Below are positions 16,765 to 25,918 of a stretch of DNA of 64,000 nucleotides, in pieces (within the stretch, counting starts at the first letter, position 1; every line of letters begins with the position of its first letter). The stretch is from assembly GCA_964538615.1 (NCBI GenBank), contig CAZIGK010000001.1, forward strand, positions 62,001 to 126,000, given 5' to 3'. The notes beneath the pieces were generated by a model that had not been told where the DNA came from, made no database searches, and saw only the letters and a list, made by a program, of their open reading frames with translations. Source of the stretch: CAZIGK01 sp964538615 (GTDB lineage: Bacteria; Pseudomonadota; Alphaproteobacteria; Rickettsiales; RI-342). The position numbers and the translations under genes were made by a program.

Positions 16765-17571
16765 ATGCCCGATTGGATGTGGCCGGACTTCATGTGGCTG
16801 GCAGCGGCAAGTGGCTGTCTGATTGCCTTATTAGCCGCGCCTTTGGGCTGTATGGTGGTGTGGCAGCGCATGGCTTATTTTGGCGATACGCTGGCGCACA
16901 GTGCCTTGCTGGGGGTCGCAGGAGGCTTATGGCTGCACCTGCCGCCTATGCTGGGCATTGGAGGAATTGCTGTGTTGGTTGCCGTGCTGCTGGTGCTTTG
17001 TCGGCAGCGGCAGCATCTGGCATGGGATACGTTATTAGGTTTATTGTCGCATAGCATGTTGGCATTAGGCGTGGTTGTCAGTAGTTTTTTGCCCGCAGGT
17101 AGCGTACGGCTGGAAGCGTTATTGTTCGGAGATTTGCTGGCTATCAGCCAGCAACAGCTTTGGCTCTTGGCATTGGCCGTACCGATGGGTCTGGGCGTGT
17201 TATGGCGCATCTGGCCGCCATTGGTTCTGTTGACGCTGCATGAGGAACTGGCGCAAGCTGAAAATGTGCCGGTGCGCCGTATCCAATTGGGTTTTGTGTT
17301 GTTGCTGGCCATGACCATTACACTGGCGATTCCTTTGGCGGGTATGTTGCTTATTACGGCCTTGATGATTATACCCGCTGCGACGGCACGTTTATGGGCG
17401 CAGGATACGCGGCAGATGGTGATATTGGCGGCTGTATTGGGGATAGCTGCAACGCTTGTAGGGTTGGTGATGGCATGGTTTATGGACATGCCTGCAGGAG
17501 CGGCGATTGTGTTAGCGGCTTTTGGCTGTTTTGTGCTGAGCCTGCTGGTACCAAGGCCTAACCCATCATAG
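16765..17571 (+). CDS. znuB: Zinc/manganese-type ABC transporter permease
   Basis: About 268 residues from the ATG at 16765, which has AAGGAG 8 nt upstream; ATGs at 16744 and 16759 are also in frame, and 16759 would give an ATGA overlap with znuC. The protein is almost entirely hydrophobic, with about eight membrane helices. Family motifs include GDTLAHSALLGVA near the N-terminus, FGDLLAIS, and PAGAAIVLAAFGCFVLS at the end, typical of the ABC-3 metal permeases. The 3' end overlaps the convergent queA stop by 6 bp. Confidence 0.9.
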   Translation: MPDWMWPDFMWLAAASGCLIALLAAPLGCMVVWQRMAYFGDTLAHSALLGVAGGLWLHLPPMLGIGGIAVLVAVLLVLCRQRQHLAWDTLLGLLSHSMLALGVVVSSFLPAGSVRLEALLFGDLLAISQQQLWLLALAVPMGLGVLWRIWPPLVLLTLHEELAQAENVPVRRIQLGFVLLLAMTITLAIPLAGMLLITALMIIPAATARLWAQDTRQMVILAAVLGIAATLVGLVMAWFMDMPAGAAIVLAAFGCFVLSLLVPRPNPS

Positions 17572-18600
17572 GTTATGACGGAAAAGCAGGCAGGCATCGC
17601 CGTAGGAAAAAAAGCGGTAGTTTTGTGCGATAGCATGCTGATAGGCTTGTTGCATGACGTCCAACCCACTGAATGCGCTGACCAACATGAACAGCGTGGA
17701 TTTCGGCAGGTGGAAATTGGTCATGAGAATATCCACCATATGGAACGTAAACCCCGGTGTTATGAACAGGCGTGTTTCTCCGCTACAGGCTTTTAATGAG
17801 CCATGCTCGGCTATGCAGCCTTCCAATGTGCGCATGGTGGTGGTACCCACGGCCACTACACGCCCACCACGGCTCTTAGCGGCCTGAATAGCCTCTACTG
17901 TGCTTTGGGGGATTTCGTAGATTTCCGCATGCATGTGATGCCCGGAGGTATCTTCTGCTTTCACGGGTAGGAATGTGCCTGCTCCAACATGCAGGGTCAC
18001 TGTCGCACGTTGTACCCCGCGTTCTTCCAGGGCTTGTAGAAGTTGTGGGGTGAAATGCAGGCTGGCGGTTGGTGCGGCAACGGCTCCCGGTTTGGTGGCG
18101 AAGAGGGTTTGGTAGTCGTGTTTGTCTTCGTCATCCGCCTGACGTTGAATATAGGGCGGTAGTGGCATGGAGCCATAGCGTTCAATGGCATTCCAGAAAT
18201 GGGATTCATCGCCATGGAAGTGAAGCTGTACCAGACCTTGTTCTGTTTTACCGGTGACGGTGGCGGTAAAATCGTCTGCCACTGACCAGATATCCCCCAC
18301 GCGCAGGCGTTTGGCCGGTTTAGCAAATGCCTCCCAGTGCATGGGTTGGCATTGCCGATGCAGTAATATTTCTACACGGGCAGCCCCCCGTGTGCCAAAC
18401 AAGCGCGCTGGAATAACCTTTGTATCATTGGTAATGAGAATGTCCCCCGGTTGCAGAAACTCCGGCAGGTGACGTACCCTGCTATCCTGCAGGGGGGCAT
18501 GCGCAGGCACAACCAGCATTTTGGCGGCATCTCGTGGCTCAAGCGGACGATCTGCAATATGGCCTTCCGGCAGATGGAAATCAAACAGGTCAACACGCAT
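17566..18600 (-). CDS. queA: tRNA preQ1(34) S-adenosylmethionine ribosyltransferase-isomerase
   Basis: 344 residues from the ATG at 18600 (MRVDLFDFHLPEG). The frame continues upstream, but the family begins exactly here. QueA transfers and isomerises the ribose of SAM onto preQ1 in tRNA anticodons to give epoxyqueuosine. Visible family blocks: IADRPLEPRDAAKMLV, GDILITNDTKVIPARLFG, HVGAGTFLPVKAED, MHAEIYEIP, and the C-terminal TNFHLPKSTLFMLVSAF. It overlaps the end of the convergent zinc permease gene by 6 bp. The two-domain PTPS/QueD-like gene 3 kb away might serve the same pathway, but the other queuosine genes are not here. Confidence 0.95.
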   Translation of the reverse strand: MRVDLFDFHLPEGHIADRPLEPRDAAKMLVVPAHAPLQDSRVRHLPEFLQPGDILITNDTKVIPARLFGTRGAARVEILLHRQCQPMHWEAFAKPAKRLRVGDIWSVADDFTATVTGKTEQGLVQLHFHGDESHFWNAIERYGSMPLPPYIQRQADDEDKHDYQTLFATKPGAVAAPTASLHFTPQLLQALEERGVQRATVTLHVGAGTFLPVKAEDTSGHHMHAEIYEIPQSTVEAIQAAKSRGGRVVAVGTTTMRTLEGCIAEHGSLKACSGETRLFITPGFTFHMVDILMTNFHLPKSTLFMLVSAFSGLDVMQQAYQHAIAQNYRFFSYGDACLLFRHNL

Positions 18601-18744
18601 GGAAAAACATCTTACTGAGAGGTTAGTGGCAGCATAAACAATGCAAAGTTGGTTGTAACCCAAAGGATGCGCGGAGGAAAGATCGTTGTTTTTGACGGGC
18701 GGCTCTTTACAATGCAGCAACAGATCGTACGAGGAGGTGGCGTG

Positions 18745-19575
18745 ATGCGGTATGTGCATTTGCATCATGGGCAGTCTATGCCCGCATTGGGGTTTGGCAC
18801 ATGGCGGCTGGAAGGAAGCGCCTGTGAACAGGCGTTGACCACGGCGCTGGAGGTGGGGTATCGGCATATTGATACGGCACAGGTTTATGGCAATGAAGCC
18901 GAGATTGGGCGGGTGATTGCGGCATGTGGTGTTGCCCGTGAAGCGTTATTTATAACCACTAAATTATGGATGACAGACTATGCACGTGACCGGGTGGCGC
19001 CTGCGGTAGAAGAATCGTTGCGCAAACTGCGAACAACGTATGTGGATTTGCTGTTAATGCACTGGCCGGAACCAACCATTCCTATGCAAGAGACGCTGCA
19101 TGCGCTGTGCAGACTACAGGAACAAGGGATGGTACGCAGTCTTGGTGTGAGTAATTTTCCGGTGGCGTTGATGCGGGAAGCCGTAGAAGAACATGGGGTG
19201 AGCCTTGCCTGTAATCAGGTAGAGTATCATGCACTGCTATCCCAGCAACCGGTACTGGCTTATGCCCGTGCGCAGGGTATGGCTGTGACAGCATACTGCC
19301 CACTAGCGCGTGGTGCGGTGATACAGGAACCTGTGCTTGCAGGGATTGGCGCCAGTTATGGTAAAACCGCCGGGCAGGTGGCGCTGCGCTGGCTGGTGGA
19401 ACAGGAGGGAGTGGCAGCCATTCCCAAGGCGGCCAGTGAGGCGCATATACGGCATAATTTTGATATTTTTGACTTTGCGCTGACCGCAGAGGAACATGCG
19501 CAGATTCAGGGGTTGCAGCAACGAAACCTGCGTACCGTGAACCCCGCCTTTGCCCCAGTATGGGATGCCGGTTGA
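18745..19575 (+). CDS. Aldo/keto reductase
   Basis: 276 residues from the ATG at 18745, preceded by GAGGAGGT; the frame is open back to 18649. It is an NADPH-dependent carbonyl reductase of the 2,5-diketo-D-gluconate reductase kind. The catalytic tetrad is complete: Asp43 and Tyr48 (HIDTAQVYGN), Lys73 (TTKLW), His106 (LLMHWPEP). The nucleotide-binding end IPKAASEAHIRHN is present. The substrate is unknown. It is divergent from queA with ~145 bp between, and convergent with the membrane protein gene at 19746. Confidence 0.9.
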   Translation: MRYVHLHHGQSMPALGFGTWRLEGSACEQALTTALEVGYRHIDTAQVYGNEAEIGRVIAACGVAREALFITTKLWMTDYARDRVAPAVEESLRKLRTTYVDLLLMHWPEPTIPMQETLHALCRLQEQGMVRSLGVSNFPVALMREAVEEHGVSLACNQVEYHALLSQQPVLAYARAQGMAVTAYCPLARGAVIQEPVLAGIGASYGKTAGQVALRWLVEQEGVAAIPKAASEAHIRHNFDIFDFALTAEEHAQIQGLQQRNLRTVNPAFAPVWDAG

Positions 19576-19648
19576 AGGACGGAATGGGGGTAACAGACCG
19601 GGCGCAAAAGAAAGACGAGGCGCGCCCTTCATTTCTGAACACCATGAT

Positions 19649-19696
19649 TGGCCACCTTTTCTGGCCACCTTTTCTGGCCACCCTTTTAGGTCACCA
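19649..19696. repeat. Short tandem repeat (13-bp unit, about three copies)
   Basis: TGGCCACCTTTTC repeats twice in full and is followed by TGGCCACCCTTTT and a weaker GGTCACC. It lies in the 170-bp gap between two convergent genes. No function is evident. Confidence 0.75.
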
Positions 19697-19745
19697 TGGT
19701 GGGTTACTGTTGTCGGCAATGCTTTTTTTAAGCATGTTGAGCGCA

Positions 19746-20885
19746 CTATGGTAGGGGAAGTCCAGCATTGTTCTTGGGAACCGCCGCAGCTTCGGCTGAC
19801 CGAATAATCTCACCTTCGATCGCAACGGGTGCTCTGGGGGCAGAAGAGCGACCTGCTTCTTGAGCCACATAAGGTACCAATGCCTTATCCTCCGGTACCG
19901 GCCCCATATATTCCGGGTGCGAAGGCTCGTGCATGCTATGGGTGACATCTTTGATGTGGTCATCGGCCGTCTGGCGGGGGGCTGACGGCTGGCTTTCTGA
20001 TGGCGCTGTTTTTTCGGGTGCAGGCTGTTGTTGCCGCGCCCAAAGCGCCAGCCCACCTGTCACCAACGCCACTGTCGCACCGCCCCACAGAAGGGCGCGT
20101 TGCCACCAGCGTTTAAAAATCACACCTGCGCCTGCCATGGCTGCGCCCGCGCTAAGTAGCGGATGTTCACCTATCCATTTCAGCCCGTCTTTCAAGGTAT
20201 CCGTTACGAGGTTTTTATAATGGTTCCAGCCGCGCACGGCTTGACCTTCCTGATTAATGACAGTCTGACCGGGGGTATCTTCAGGAGCGCGGGTTTGTGG
20301 TCTGGGGGCAGAGGTGATAGGTTTGCCATCCAGAGAGATATTAAGGTGAAGCATATTCCCCATATGCTCGTTCCACCCCTCCAGAAAGCCGCGAGCGGTC
20401 TGGCCAGCCTTGGCAGCCAGTTCTTCCATTTGCTTTAATTGATCCGGGGTGAAATTGAACATGGATTGCCCGCCATTTTTCTGGCGGTATTGTGCTTCCA
20501 GCTCACGCACGCTGGCTACAATGGTTTGCAGAACCTCTTTGATGCGGGTTTCCGTATCATGAGTGAGAGAGATGTTCAGCGCGATGAGAGGCTGGTGATG
20601 TTCTACACTGCGCTTGATGGAAAAGGAAAAAGCGGGTAGCGCCTGACGCATTTTATCCGTCAGCACTTGCTCCGCCATTTGGCCGGCAATGTTACTGATG
20701 GCGTTGCTGGTTGCATCTTCAAAAGCGGCAATGGTTCCTCCGACCATGTGGAGCCAGCTTTGCTCCCCCTGATGCACCACGACCTCTGCGTTGTGCTGCG
20801 CATCTACCGTGACGGTGATGCTGCTTGCATCATCCGTTGGGGCGGAAGTGCCCCCGGTGTGTGGCCGCTGCGGCTCTGCTTTCAC
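19746..20885 (-). CDS. Unrecognised bitopic/polytopic membrane protein with disordered tail
   Basis: 379 residues from a GTG at 20885 (a purine-rich GGGAAGGG lies ~11 nt upstream). I do not recognise a family. Residues 20-40 are beta-like (ITVTVDAQHNAEVVVH); residues ~45-175 are amphipathic helices with DATSNAISNIAGQMAEQ and a long charged helix. Two hydrophobic stretches at ~242-258 and ~262-283, separated by KRWWQR, suggest a membrane hairpin. The last ~95 residues are Pro/Ala/Glu-rich. It sits between an aldo/keto reductase and the gyrA-to-cyclophilin unit, separated from the latter by a terminator, so it is probably transcribed on its own. Likely lineage-specific. Confidence 0.65.
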   Translation of the reverse strand: MKAEPQRPHTGGTSAPTDDASSITVTVDAQHNAEVVVHQGEQSWLHMVGGTIAAFEDATSNAISNIAGQMAEQVLTDKMRQALPAFSFSIKRSVEHHQPLIALNISLTHDTETRIKEVLQTIVASVRELEAQYRQKNGGQSMFNFTPDQLKQMEELAAKAGQTARGFLEGWNEHMGNMLHLNISLDGKPITSAPRPQTRAPEDTPGQTVINQEGQAVRGWNHYKNLVTDTLKDGLKWIGEHPLLSAGAAMAGAGVIFKRWWQRALLWGGATVALVTGGLALWARQQQPAPEKTAPSESQPSAPRQTADDHIKDVTHSMHEPSHPEYMGPVPEDKALVPYVAQEAGRSSAPRAPVAIEGEIIRSAEAAAVPKNNAGLPLP

Positions 20886-20994
20886 GTGTGTTTACCCTTC
20901 CCTGATGATGGTTACGGACAAGATTATCGGCAAATGATGACAATTATGTGACAATAATACGTTGCAGAGGATTCGGCTGACCGGGAATATAACG

Positions 20995-21031
20995 AAAAAC
21001 CCCTGCCACTTTACAGAAGCGGCAGGGGTTT
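20995..21031 (-). terminator. Rho-independent terminator of the gyrA-coaD-ppi unit
   Basis: AAACCCCTGCC at 20997-21007 pairs with GGCAGGGGTTT at 21021-21031. Read on the minus strand the stem is followed by a run of five T. It sits just after the cyclophilin stop. Confidence 0.9.
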
Positions 21032-21048
21032 CGGGAAGAAAGGGGCTG

Positions 21049-21642
21049 TTACTGAGCGGCGGCGGCGGGAGCGGGAGCAGCCTCGTCTTTGGCTTTTTCC
21101 ACGTCTGCTGCAACTTGCATTTTGACAATTTTATCTGGTTTCGCCACTTCACCAGATTGCGGGTGACCTTTTTTGATTTTGTCCACCAGTTCCATACCGG
21201 TGGTGACTTTACCCCAGGCGGTATATTGCTCATCCAGAAATGTGGAATCTTTGAAGCAGATGAAAAACTGGCTATCCGCACTGTCAGGGTGCTGGGCGCG
21301 AGCCATGGAAACAACGCCACGGGTATGAGAGATGTCGTTGAATTCCGCTTTCAGTTTTTTGCCGGAACCGCCGGTACCGGTGCCGGTCGGATCACCGGTT
21401 TGCGCCATAAAACCATCAATCACGCGGTGGAAAACGATGCCATCGTAGAAGCCTTCCCGTGCCAGCTCTTTAATACGGGCGACGTGGTTGGGGGCTTTTT
21501 CCGGGTACATTTCAATGACCACCCGGCCATCTTTCAAATCCAGATAGAGGGTGTTTTCTAAATCTTGCGCCATGAGGGGAATACTCCATAGGTTGACAAA
21601 CAAAAAACAAGATATTGCAATATATTGGCGAATACTTCTCAT
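21049..21642 (-). CDS. Periplasmic peptidyl-prolyl cis-trans isomerase (cyclophilin type)
   Basis: 197 residues from the ATG at 21642, which has GGAGGT 5 nt upstream; the longer frame overlaps coaD and is not used. A signal peptide is visible (MRSIRQYIAISCFLFVNLW...LMAQ). The cyclophilin core is complete: FYDGIVFHRVIDGFMAQTGDP carries the catalytic Arg, and the SMARA, SQFFI and LDEQYTAWGKV blocks follow. A Lys/Ala/Pro-rich tail ends the protein. It speeds proline isomerisation during folding of exported proteins. It follows coaD by 13 bp and closes the gyrA unit, an order common in alphaproteobacteria. Confidence 0.93.
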   Translation of the reverse strand: MRSIRQYIAISCFLFVNLWSIPLMAQDLENTLYLDLKDGRVVIEMYPEKAPNHVARIKELAREGFYDGIVFHRVIDGFMAQTGDPTGTGTGGSGKKLKAEFNDISHTRGVVSMARAQHPDSADSQFFICFKDSTFLDEQYTAWGKVTTGMELVDKIKKGHPQSGEVAKPDKIVKMQVAADVEKAKDEAAPAPAAAAQ

Positions 21643-21655
21643 AAAAGACCTCCGG

Positions 21656-22177
21656 TTATTTTTGCTGAAAGCGATCACGCATGCGCTTCGCGACCTCCGC
21701 GCAGGTGAAACTGGAAATATCTCCTCCCAGCCGTCCGATTTGCTTAACAAAGCGGGAGGAAATGAAATGCATGTCATCCGACGCGGTGAGAAAGACCGTC
21801 TCCACCGCATCATTCAAGCGAGAGTTCATGCAGGCCATTTGGAACTCGTATTCAAAATCGGAGACGGCACGCAGGCCACGAATGAGCAGGCGAGCGCCTT
21901 CGGTTTGCGCAAAATTGACCAGAAGGCCGGAAAAAGGTTTTACCTGAATACGGGAGGTGGCAGCTTGCCCTAGTGTATTAACATGGATTTGCACCATTTC
22001 TGCCCGTTCCTGCAGAGGGAAGAGAACATCTTTACCCGTATCTGCTGCCACGCCGACAATCAGGATATCCACCACCGCCAGTGCCCGCTGAATCATATCC
22101 ATGTGGCCATTGGTCACAGGGTCAAAGGTGCCGGGATAAATGCCGATACGGGGTGTGGGGGGGGGCTGGTTTAGCAT
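21656..22177 (-). CDS. coaD: Phosphopantetheine adenylyltransferase
   Basis: 173 residues. It catalyses the fourth step of coenzyme A synthesis, transferring AMP to 4'-phosphopantetheine. The nucleotidyltransferase T/HxGH motif is visible as GIYPGTFDPVTNGHMDMI, and the ISSRFVKQIGRLGGDIS block near residue 140 matches the ISSTxVRE region. LLIRGLRAVSDFEYEFQMA is diagnostic of the family. The start overlaps the GNAT stop by 7 nt, so the two are translationally linked. Confidence 0.96.
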   Translation of the reverse strand: MLNQPPPTPRIGIYPGTFDPVTNGHMDMIQRALAVVDILIVGVAADTGKDVLFPLQERAEMVQIHVNTLGQAATSRIQVKPFSGLLVNFAQTEGARLLIRGLRAVSDFEYEFQMACMNSRLNDAVETVFLTASDDMHFISSRFVKQIGRLGGDISSFTCAEVAKRMRDRFQQK

Positions 22178-22680
22178 GCAATAGCGGCTTTCTGTAGCAT
22201 TTTACAGTAAAAGACCGTATCCACAGCCACGCGAGGAAAATCCGTTGGCAAATCTTCCACCGGAAGGGTGACAAAGCCAGATTTTTCATAGAAACGGTGA
22301 GCTGCTTTCAGCATATCGCCCGTGCCGAGATATAAATGTCGGATGCCACGTTGTTGCGCCTCTTGCTCCAGCCGTTGCAACAATGCCTGCGCCACGCCCT
22401 TACCCCGGCAGGAAGGATCTACAAACATTTTACGCAACACGCCATGACCCTGCCCGATTGTCAGCAAACCAATGGTACCGACCACGGTTTCCCCCTGTAG
22501 GGCTAACCAGAGTTCTCCCTGATATTGGGTGCGGAAAAACCCTTCAATATCCAGCAAATCCGGTTGCTGTTCGTAGGTAATCGGAACCCCGAATTCTATT
22601 TGCTGGGTATGGGTGACCAGTTGCACCACCTGCTGCTTATACTGCGGCTGGTAGGGGTGGATACGGTAAGAGGCGTTCAT
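22171..22680 (-). CDS. GNAT-family N-acetyltransferase
   Basis: 169 residues. The acetyl-CoA binding motif A is clear: LRKMFVDPSCRGKGVAQALLQRLEQEA (R/Q-x-x-G-x-G/A as RGKGVA). It also has GTIGLLTI (motif-D strand) and AAHRFYEKSGFV (motif B). The substrate is unknown. It is wedged directly after gyrA (TAA then ATG with no gap) and overlaps coaD, an insertion into the usual gyrA-coaD order. Confidence 0.9.
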   Translation of the reverse strand: MNASYRIHPYQPQYKQQVVQLVTHTQQIEFGVPITYEQQPDLLDIEGFFRTQYQGELWLALQGETVVGTIGLLTIGQGHGVLRKMFVDPSCRGKGVAQALLQRLEQEAQQRGIRHLYLGTGDMLKAAHRFYEKSGFVTLPVEDLPTDFPRVAVDTVFYCKMLQKAAIAC

Positions 22681-25440
22681 TTATGCGTCCTTCTCGGACA
22701 TGGGCAGCACCTCCACAGGCGCGTCTACCTCTACGCTATGGGGAGTGACTGCATGGCCTACAACCTCGGCACTTGCACCTTCTTCCAGCTCATCGTCTCC
22801 GCTATCTGCAATGCGAATGGCGGAAACCACAAACTCTCCTTCCGCGACGCGGAAGATGGTCACGCCTTGCGTATTGCGTCCTGCGATGCGGATATCATGC
22901 ACCGGGGTGCGGATGAGTTTACCCTTGTTGGTCATCAACATAATCTGGTCGGTTTCCAGAACCGGGAAGCTGGCGACCACGGCACCGTTGCGCTCTGAGG
23001 TTTCGATATTGGTGACCCCTTGTCCGCCACGGTTCGTGATGCGGTACTCATAGGCAGAGGTACGTTTACCGTAGCCATTTTCTGTGATGGTGAGAATGAA
23101 TTGCTCTTCCGCTTCCAGCTTGGCAATTAACTCCGGTGACAAGGTGGTTTCCACCACTTCACCACGGCGTTTGGCACTGGCGTAACGCAGGTAGGCATCG
23201 CGGTCTTCCACGGTGACATCACTGTCTTTCAGGATAGTCATGGAGATGACTTTATCATTTTCTGCCAGCGTCATGCCACGCACACCATCAGAGGTGCGGC
23301 TTTTGAAGACACGAACCTTATCCACCGGGAAGCGAACCGAACGCCCGGCAGAAGCCGCCAGCAGCACGTTATCGTCATCCGTACAGGTCATAACGCCTAC
23401 CAAATTATCTCCCTCATCCAGACGGATGGCGATTTTACCGTTGGAACGGATGTCCACAAAATCTTCCAGCGTATTGCGGCGGACATTCCCTTTTTCCGTG
23501 GAGAACATCACGTTCAGTTGGCTCCACAGGGTTTCATCTTCCGGCAAGGGCATGAAGTTGGTGATGGTCTCGCCTTTTTCCAGTGGCAGGATATTCACCA
23601 GCGCCTTGCCCTTGGACTGGGGGGTACCCAGAGGCAGGCGATAGACTTTCATTTTGTACACAATACCACGGCTGGAGAAGAACAATACCGGGGTATGGGT
23701 ATTGGCAACGAAAACGTTGCTGGTCGCGTCTTCTTCATGGGTGGACATGCCGGATTTGCCCTTGCCGCCACGACGCTGGGCGCGGAACTCTGTGAGAGGG
23801 ACGCGCTTGATATAACCGCCAACGGTTACGGTGATGACCATATCTTCCCGTTGGATCAGGTCTTCAATATCCGCTTCATATTCGGATTCTTCAATCATGG
23901 TGCGACGCGGGGTGGCGTAAGCGTCACGGATGTCGGTCAATTCATCGCGGATAATGGTGCGCACACGCTCTGCGGAGCCAAGAATATCGAGATAGTCCGT
24001 GATTTCTGCACCGAGTTTACTCAGTTCTTCGTCAATTTTGGCGCGTTCCAGCCCGGTCAGGCGTTGCAGGCGCAATTCCAGAATGCCTTTTGCCTGAGCT
24101 TCTGTGAAGTAGCAGGAGCCGTCATCAGCAACGATATTGCCACGGTCTTGCACAAGGTTGATGAGGGGAATTACGTCTGCTGCGTTCCAGCTACGGCTCA
24201 TCAGGCCTTCTTTTGCTGCAACAGGATCCGGCGCGTTGCGGATGATTTTGATGATTTCGTCAATATTGGCGACTGCCATGGCCAGACCAATCAAGGTATG
24301 GGCGCGATCACGGGCTTTGCTGAGCAGGTAAACGGTACGGCGGAGAATAACCTCGCGGCGGAACTCAAGGAAGATTTCCAGCACTTCTTTCACGTTCATC
24401 TGGCGGGGTTGGCCGTAGGCCAATGCCAGAGTGTTGACGCCAAAAGTGCTTTGCATGGGGGTGAAGCGGAACAGGTGGTTTAACACCACATCTGCCTGAT
24501 GGTCTTTTTTCACTTCAATGACCACGCGCACGCCTTCTTTGCTGGATTCATCCCGCAGATCGGCAATGCCTTCAATTTTCTTTTCACGTACCAGTTCGGC
24601 GATGCGCTCTACCATGCGGGCTTTGTTCACCTGATAGGGAACTTCATCCACCACGATGACTTCCCGCCCGTTGCGGCCTTCTTCCATGTGGGTTTTGGCG
24701 CGCATGACCACGCTGCCACGCCCGGTTTGCATGGCAGAGTAAATACCGGAACGCCCCAGAATAACGCCACCTGTTGGGAAGTCTGGCCCCGGCATGACTT
24801 CCATAATCTCTTCAATGCTGGTTTCCGGTTTATCCAGCAGCATGCAGGTCGCATCAATCACTTCCCCCAGGTTGTGTGGGGGAATATTGGTGGCCATCCC
24901 CACCGCGATACCCCCTGCCCCATTCACCAGCAGGTTAGGGAAGCGGGATGGCAGCACTTCTGGCTCCCGTTCGGAACCATCGTAGTTGGGGTTGAAATCC
25001 ACGGTGTCCTTGTCAATATCGGCCAGCATGGTGTGGGTGACTTTGGCCAGACGGGATTCCGTGTAACGCATGGCGGCCGCTTTATCGCCATCCATGGAGC
25101 CGAAGTTCCCCTGCCCGTCCACCAGTTGCAGGCGCATGGAGAAATCCTGTGCCATGCGCACCAAAGAGTCATAAATTGCACTATCGCCGTGTGGGTGGTA
25201 TTTACCCATCACTTCCCCGACGATACGGGCAGATTTTTTGTAAGGTTTATCAAAATCGCAGCCGGATTCATGCATAGCGAAAAGGATACGGCGGTGGACA
25301 GGCTTCAGACCGTCCCGCACATCCGGAATAGCGCGACTGACGATAACGCTCATCGCGTAATCGAGGTAAGAGCGCTTCATTTCATCTTCAATGGCGATAG
25401 GTACCAGTTCGGAACGCAGGCTATTGGTATTTTCGACCAA
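22681..25440 (-). CDS. gyrA: DNA gyrase subunit A
   Basis: 919 residues from a TTG with GGGAG upstream. It is the breakage-reunion subunit that introduces negative supercoils. The catalytic Tyr126 lies in AAAMRYTESRL. The quinolone region HGDSAIYDSL has Ser87 and Asp91, equal to E. coli S83 and D87, so no known target resistance change is seen. The GyrA box (QRRGGKG) is present and the C-terminal beta-pinwheel repeats are complete. It leads the gyrA-GNAT-coaD-cyclophilin unit and is preceded by the repeat block at 25495-25918. Confidence 0.97.
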   Translation of the reverse strand: MVENTNSLRSELVPIAIEDEMKRSYLDYAMSVIVSRAIPDVRDGLKPVHRRILFAMHESGCDFDKPYKKSARIVGEVMGKYHPHGDSAIYDSLVRMAQDFSMRLQLVDGQGNFGSMDGDKAAAMRYTESRLAKVTHTMLADIDKDTVDFNPNYDGSEREPEVLPSRFPNLLVNGAGGIAVGMATNIPPHNLGEVIDATCMLLDKPETSIEEIMEVMPGPDFPTGGVILGRSGIYSAMQTGRGSVVMRAKTHMEEGRNGREVIVVDEVPYQVNKARMVERIAELVREKKIEGIADLRDESSKEGVRVVIEVKKDHQADVVLNHLFRFTPMQSTFGVNTLALAYGQPRQMNVKEVLEIFLEFRREVILRRTVYLLSKARDRAHTLIGLAMAVANIDEIIKIIRNAPDPVAAKEGLMSRSWNAADVIPLINLVQDRGNIVADDGSCYFTEAQAKGILELRLQRLTGLERAKIDEELSKLGAEITDYLDILGSAERVRTIIRDELTDIRDAYATPRRTMIEESEYEADIEDLIQREDMVITVTVGGYIKRVPLTEFRAQRRGGKGKSGMSTHEEDATSNVFVANTHTPVLFFSSRGIVYKMKVYRLPLGTPQSKGKALVNILPLEKGETITNFMPLPEDETLWSQLNVMFSTEKGNVRRNTLEDFVDIRSNGKIAIRLDEGDNLVGVMTCTDDDNVLLAASAGRSVRFPVDKVRVFKSRTSDGVRGMTLAENDKVISMTILKDSDVTVEDRDAYLRYASAKRRGEVVETTLSPELIAKLEAEEQFILTITENGYGKRTSAYEYRITNRGGQGVTNIETSERNGAVVASFPVLETDQIMLMTNKGKLIRTPVHDIRIAGRNTQGVTIFRVAEGEFVVSAIRIADSGDDELEEGASAEVVGHAVTPHSVEVDAPVEVLPMSEKDA

Positions 25441-25494
25441 GGCGGTCTCTCCCGTCTATACAATGGGTAGTCATAATTCGCAGAAACCTAGCAG

Positions 25495-25918
25495 ACCATG
25501 GGCAGGAGTACAAGGGTTTAGCGAGTAAAACGAGAGGCACGCAGTGCCGACGCGGAATGAGGCTAGTAAGCCGAATGGAGCCAAAGGAAAGTTTCTCGTG
25601 GATGCCTGCCTACGCAGGCATGACGAGGAGTATTGCCAACGCAGGGGACAAGAACGGCGGCAAGCAGGCCGCCGCCTTTAGCGAGTGAAACGAGAGGCAC
25701 GTAGTGCCGACGCGGAATGAGGCTAGTAAGCCGAATGGAGCCAAAGGAAAGTTTCTCGTGGATGCCTGCCTACGCAGGCATGACGGGGATTGATGACCCA
25801 TGCGAGAGACAAGACGTGAGGACAGGAGTCCGAACCAGCCTTGAGCTGCCCTCATTTGCGAGACAGTAGTCGAGCAAGGAGGGAATAAAAAAACCGAATG
25901 GAGCCAAGAAACAATAAT
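25495..25918. repeat. Array of modular stem-loop repeats between addB and gyrA
   Basis: Two near-identical direct copies of the longest module, each ending in the palindrome ATGCCTGC-CTAC-GCAGGCAT (25602-25621 and 25762-25781), then a third, diverged copy (about 25812-25910). Hairpins in the full copy: CGGCGGC-aagcag-GCCGCCG, GGCAC-GTA-GTGCC, GGCT-AGTA-AGCC. The third copy has GGAC-AGGA-GTCC where the copy near 6.36 kb has GCAC-AGGA-GTGC. The array occupies the gyrA 5' region, so gyrA promoter elements must lie inside or just after it. Confidence 0.85.

Noticed and set aside
24499..25470. 323-residue open frame antisense to gyrA (with others at 23518-24483 and 22525-22998)
   Set aside because: These are mirror frames of gyrA codons: rich in His, Phe and Gly, no ribosome site, no recognisable domain, and fully covered by an unmistakable gene.
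25495..25918. CRISPR array
   Set aside because: The repeats are long and modular with internal hairpins, spacing is not regular, there are no unique spacers and no cas genes.
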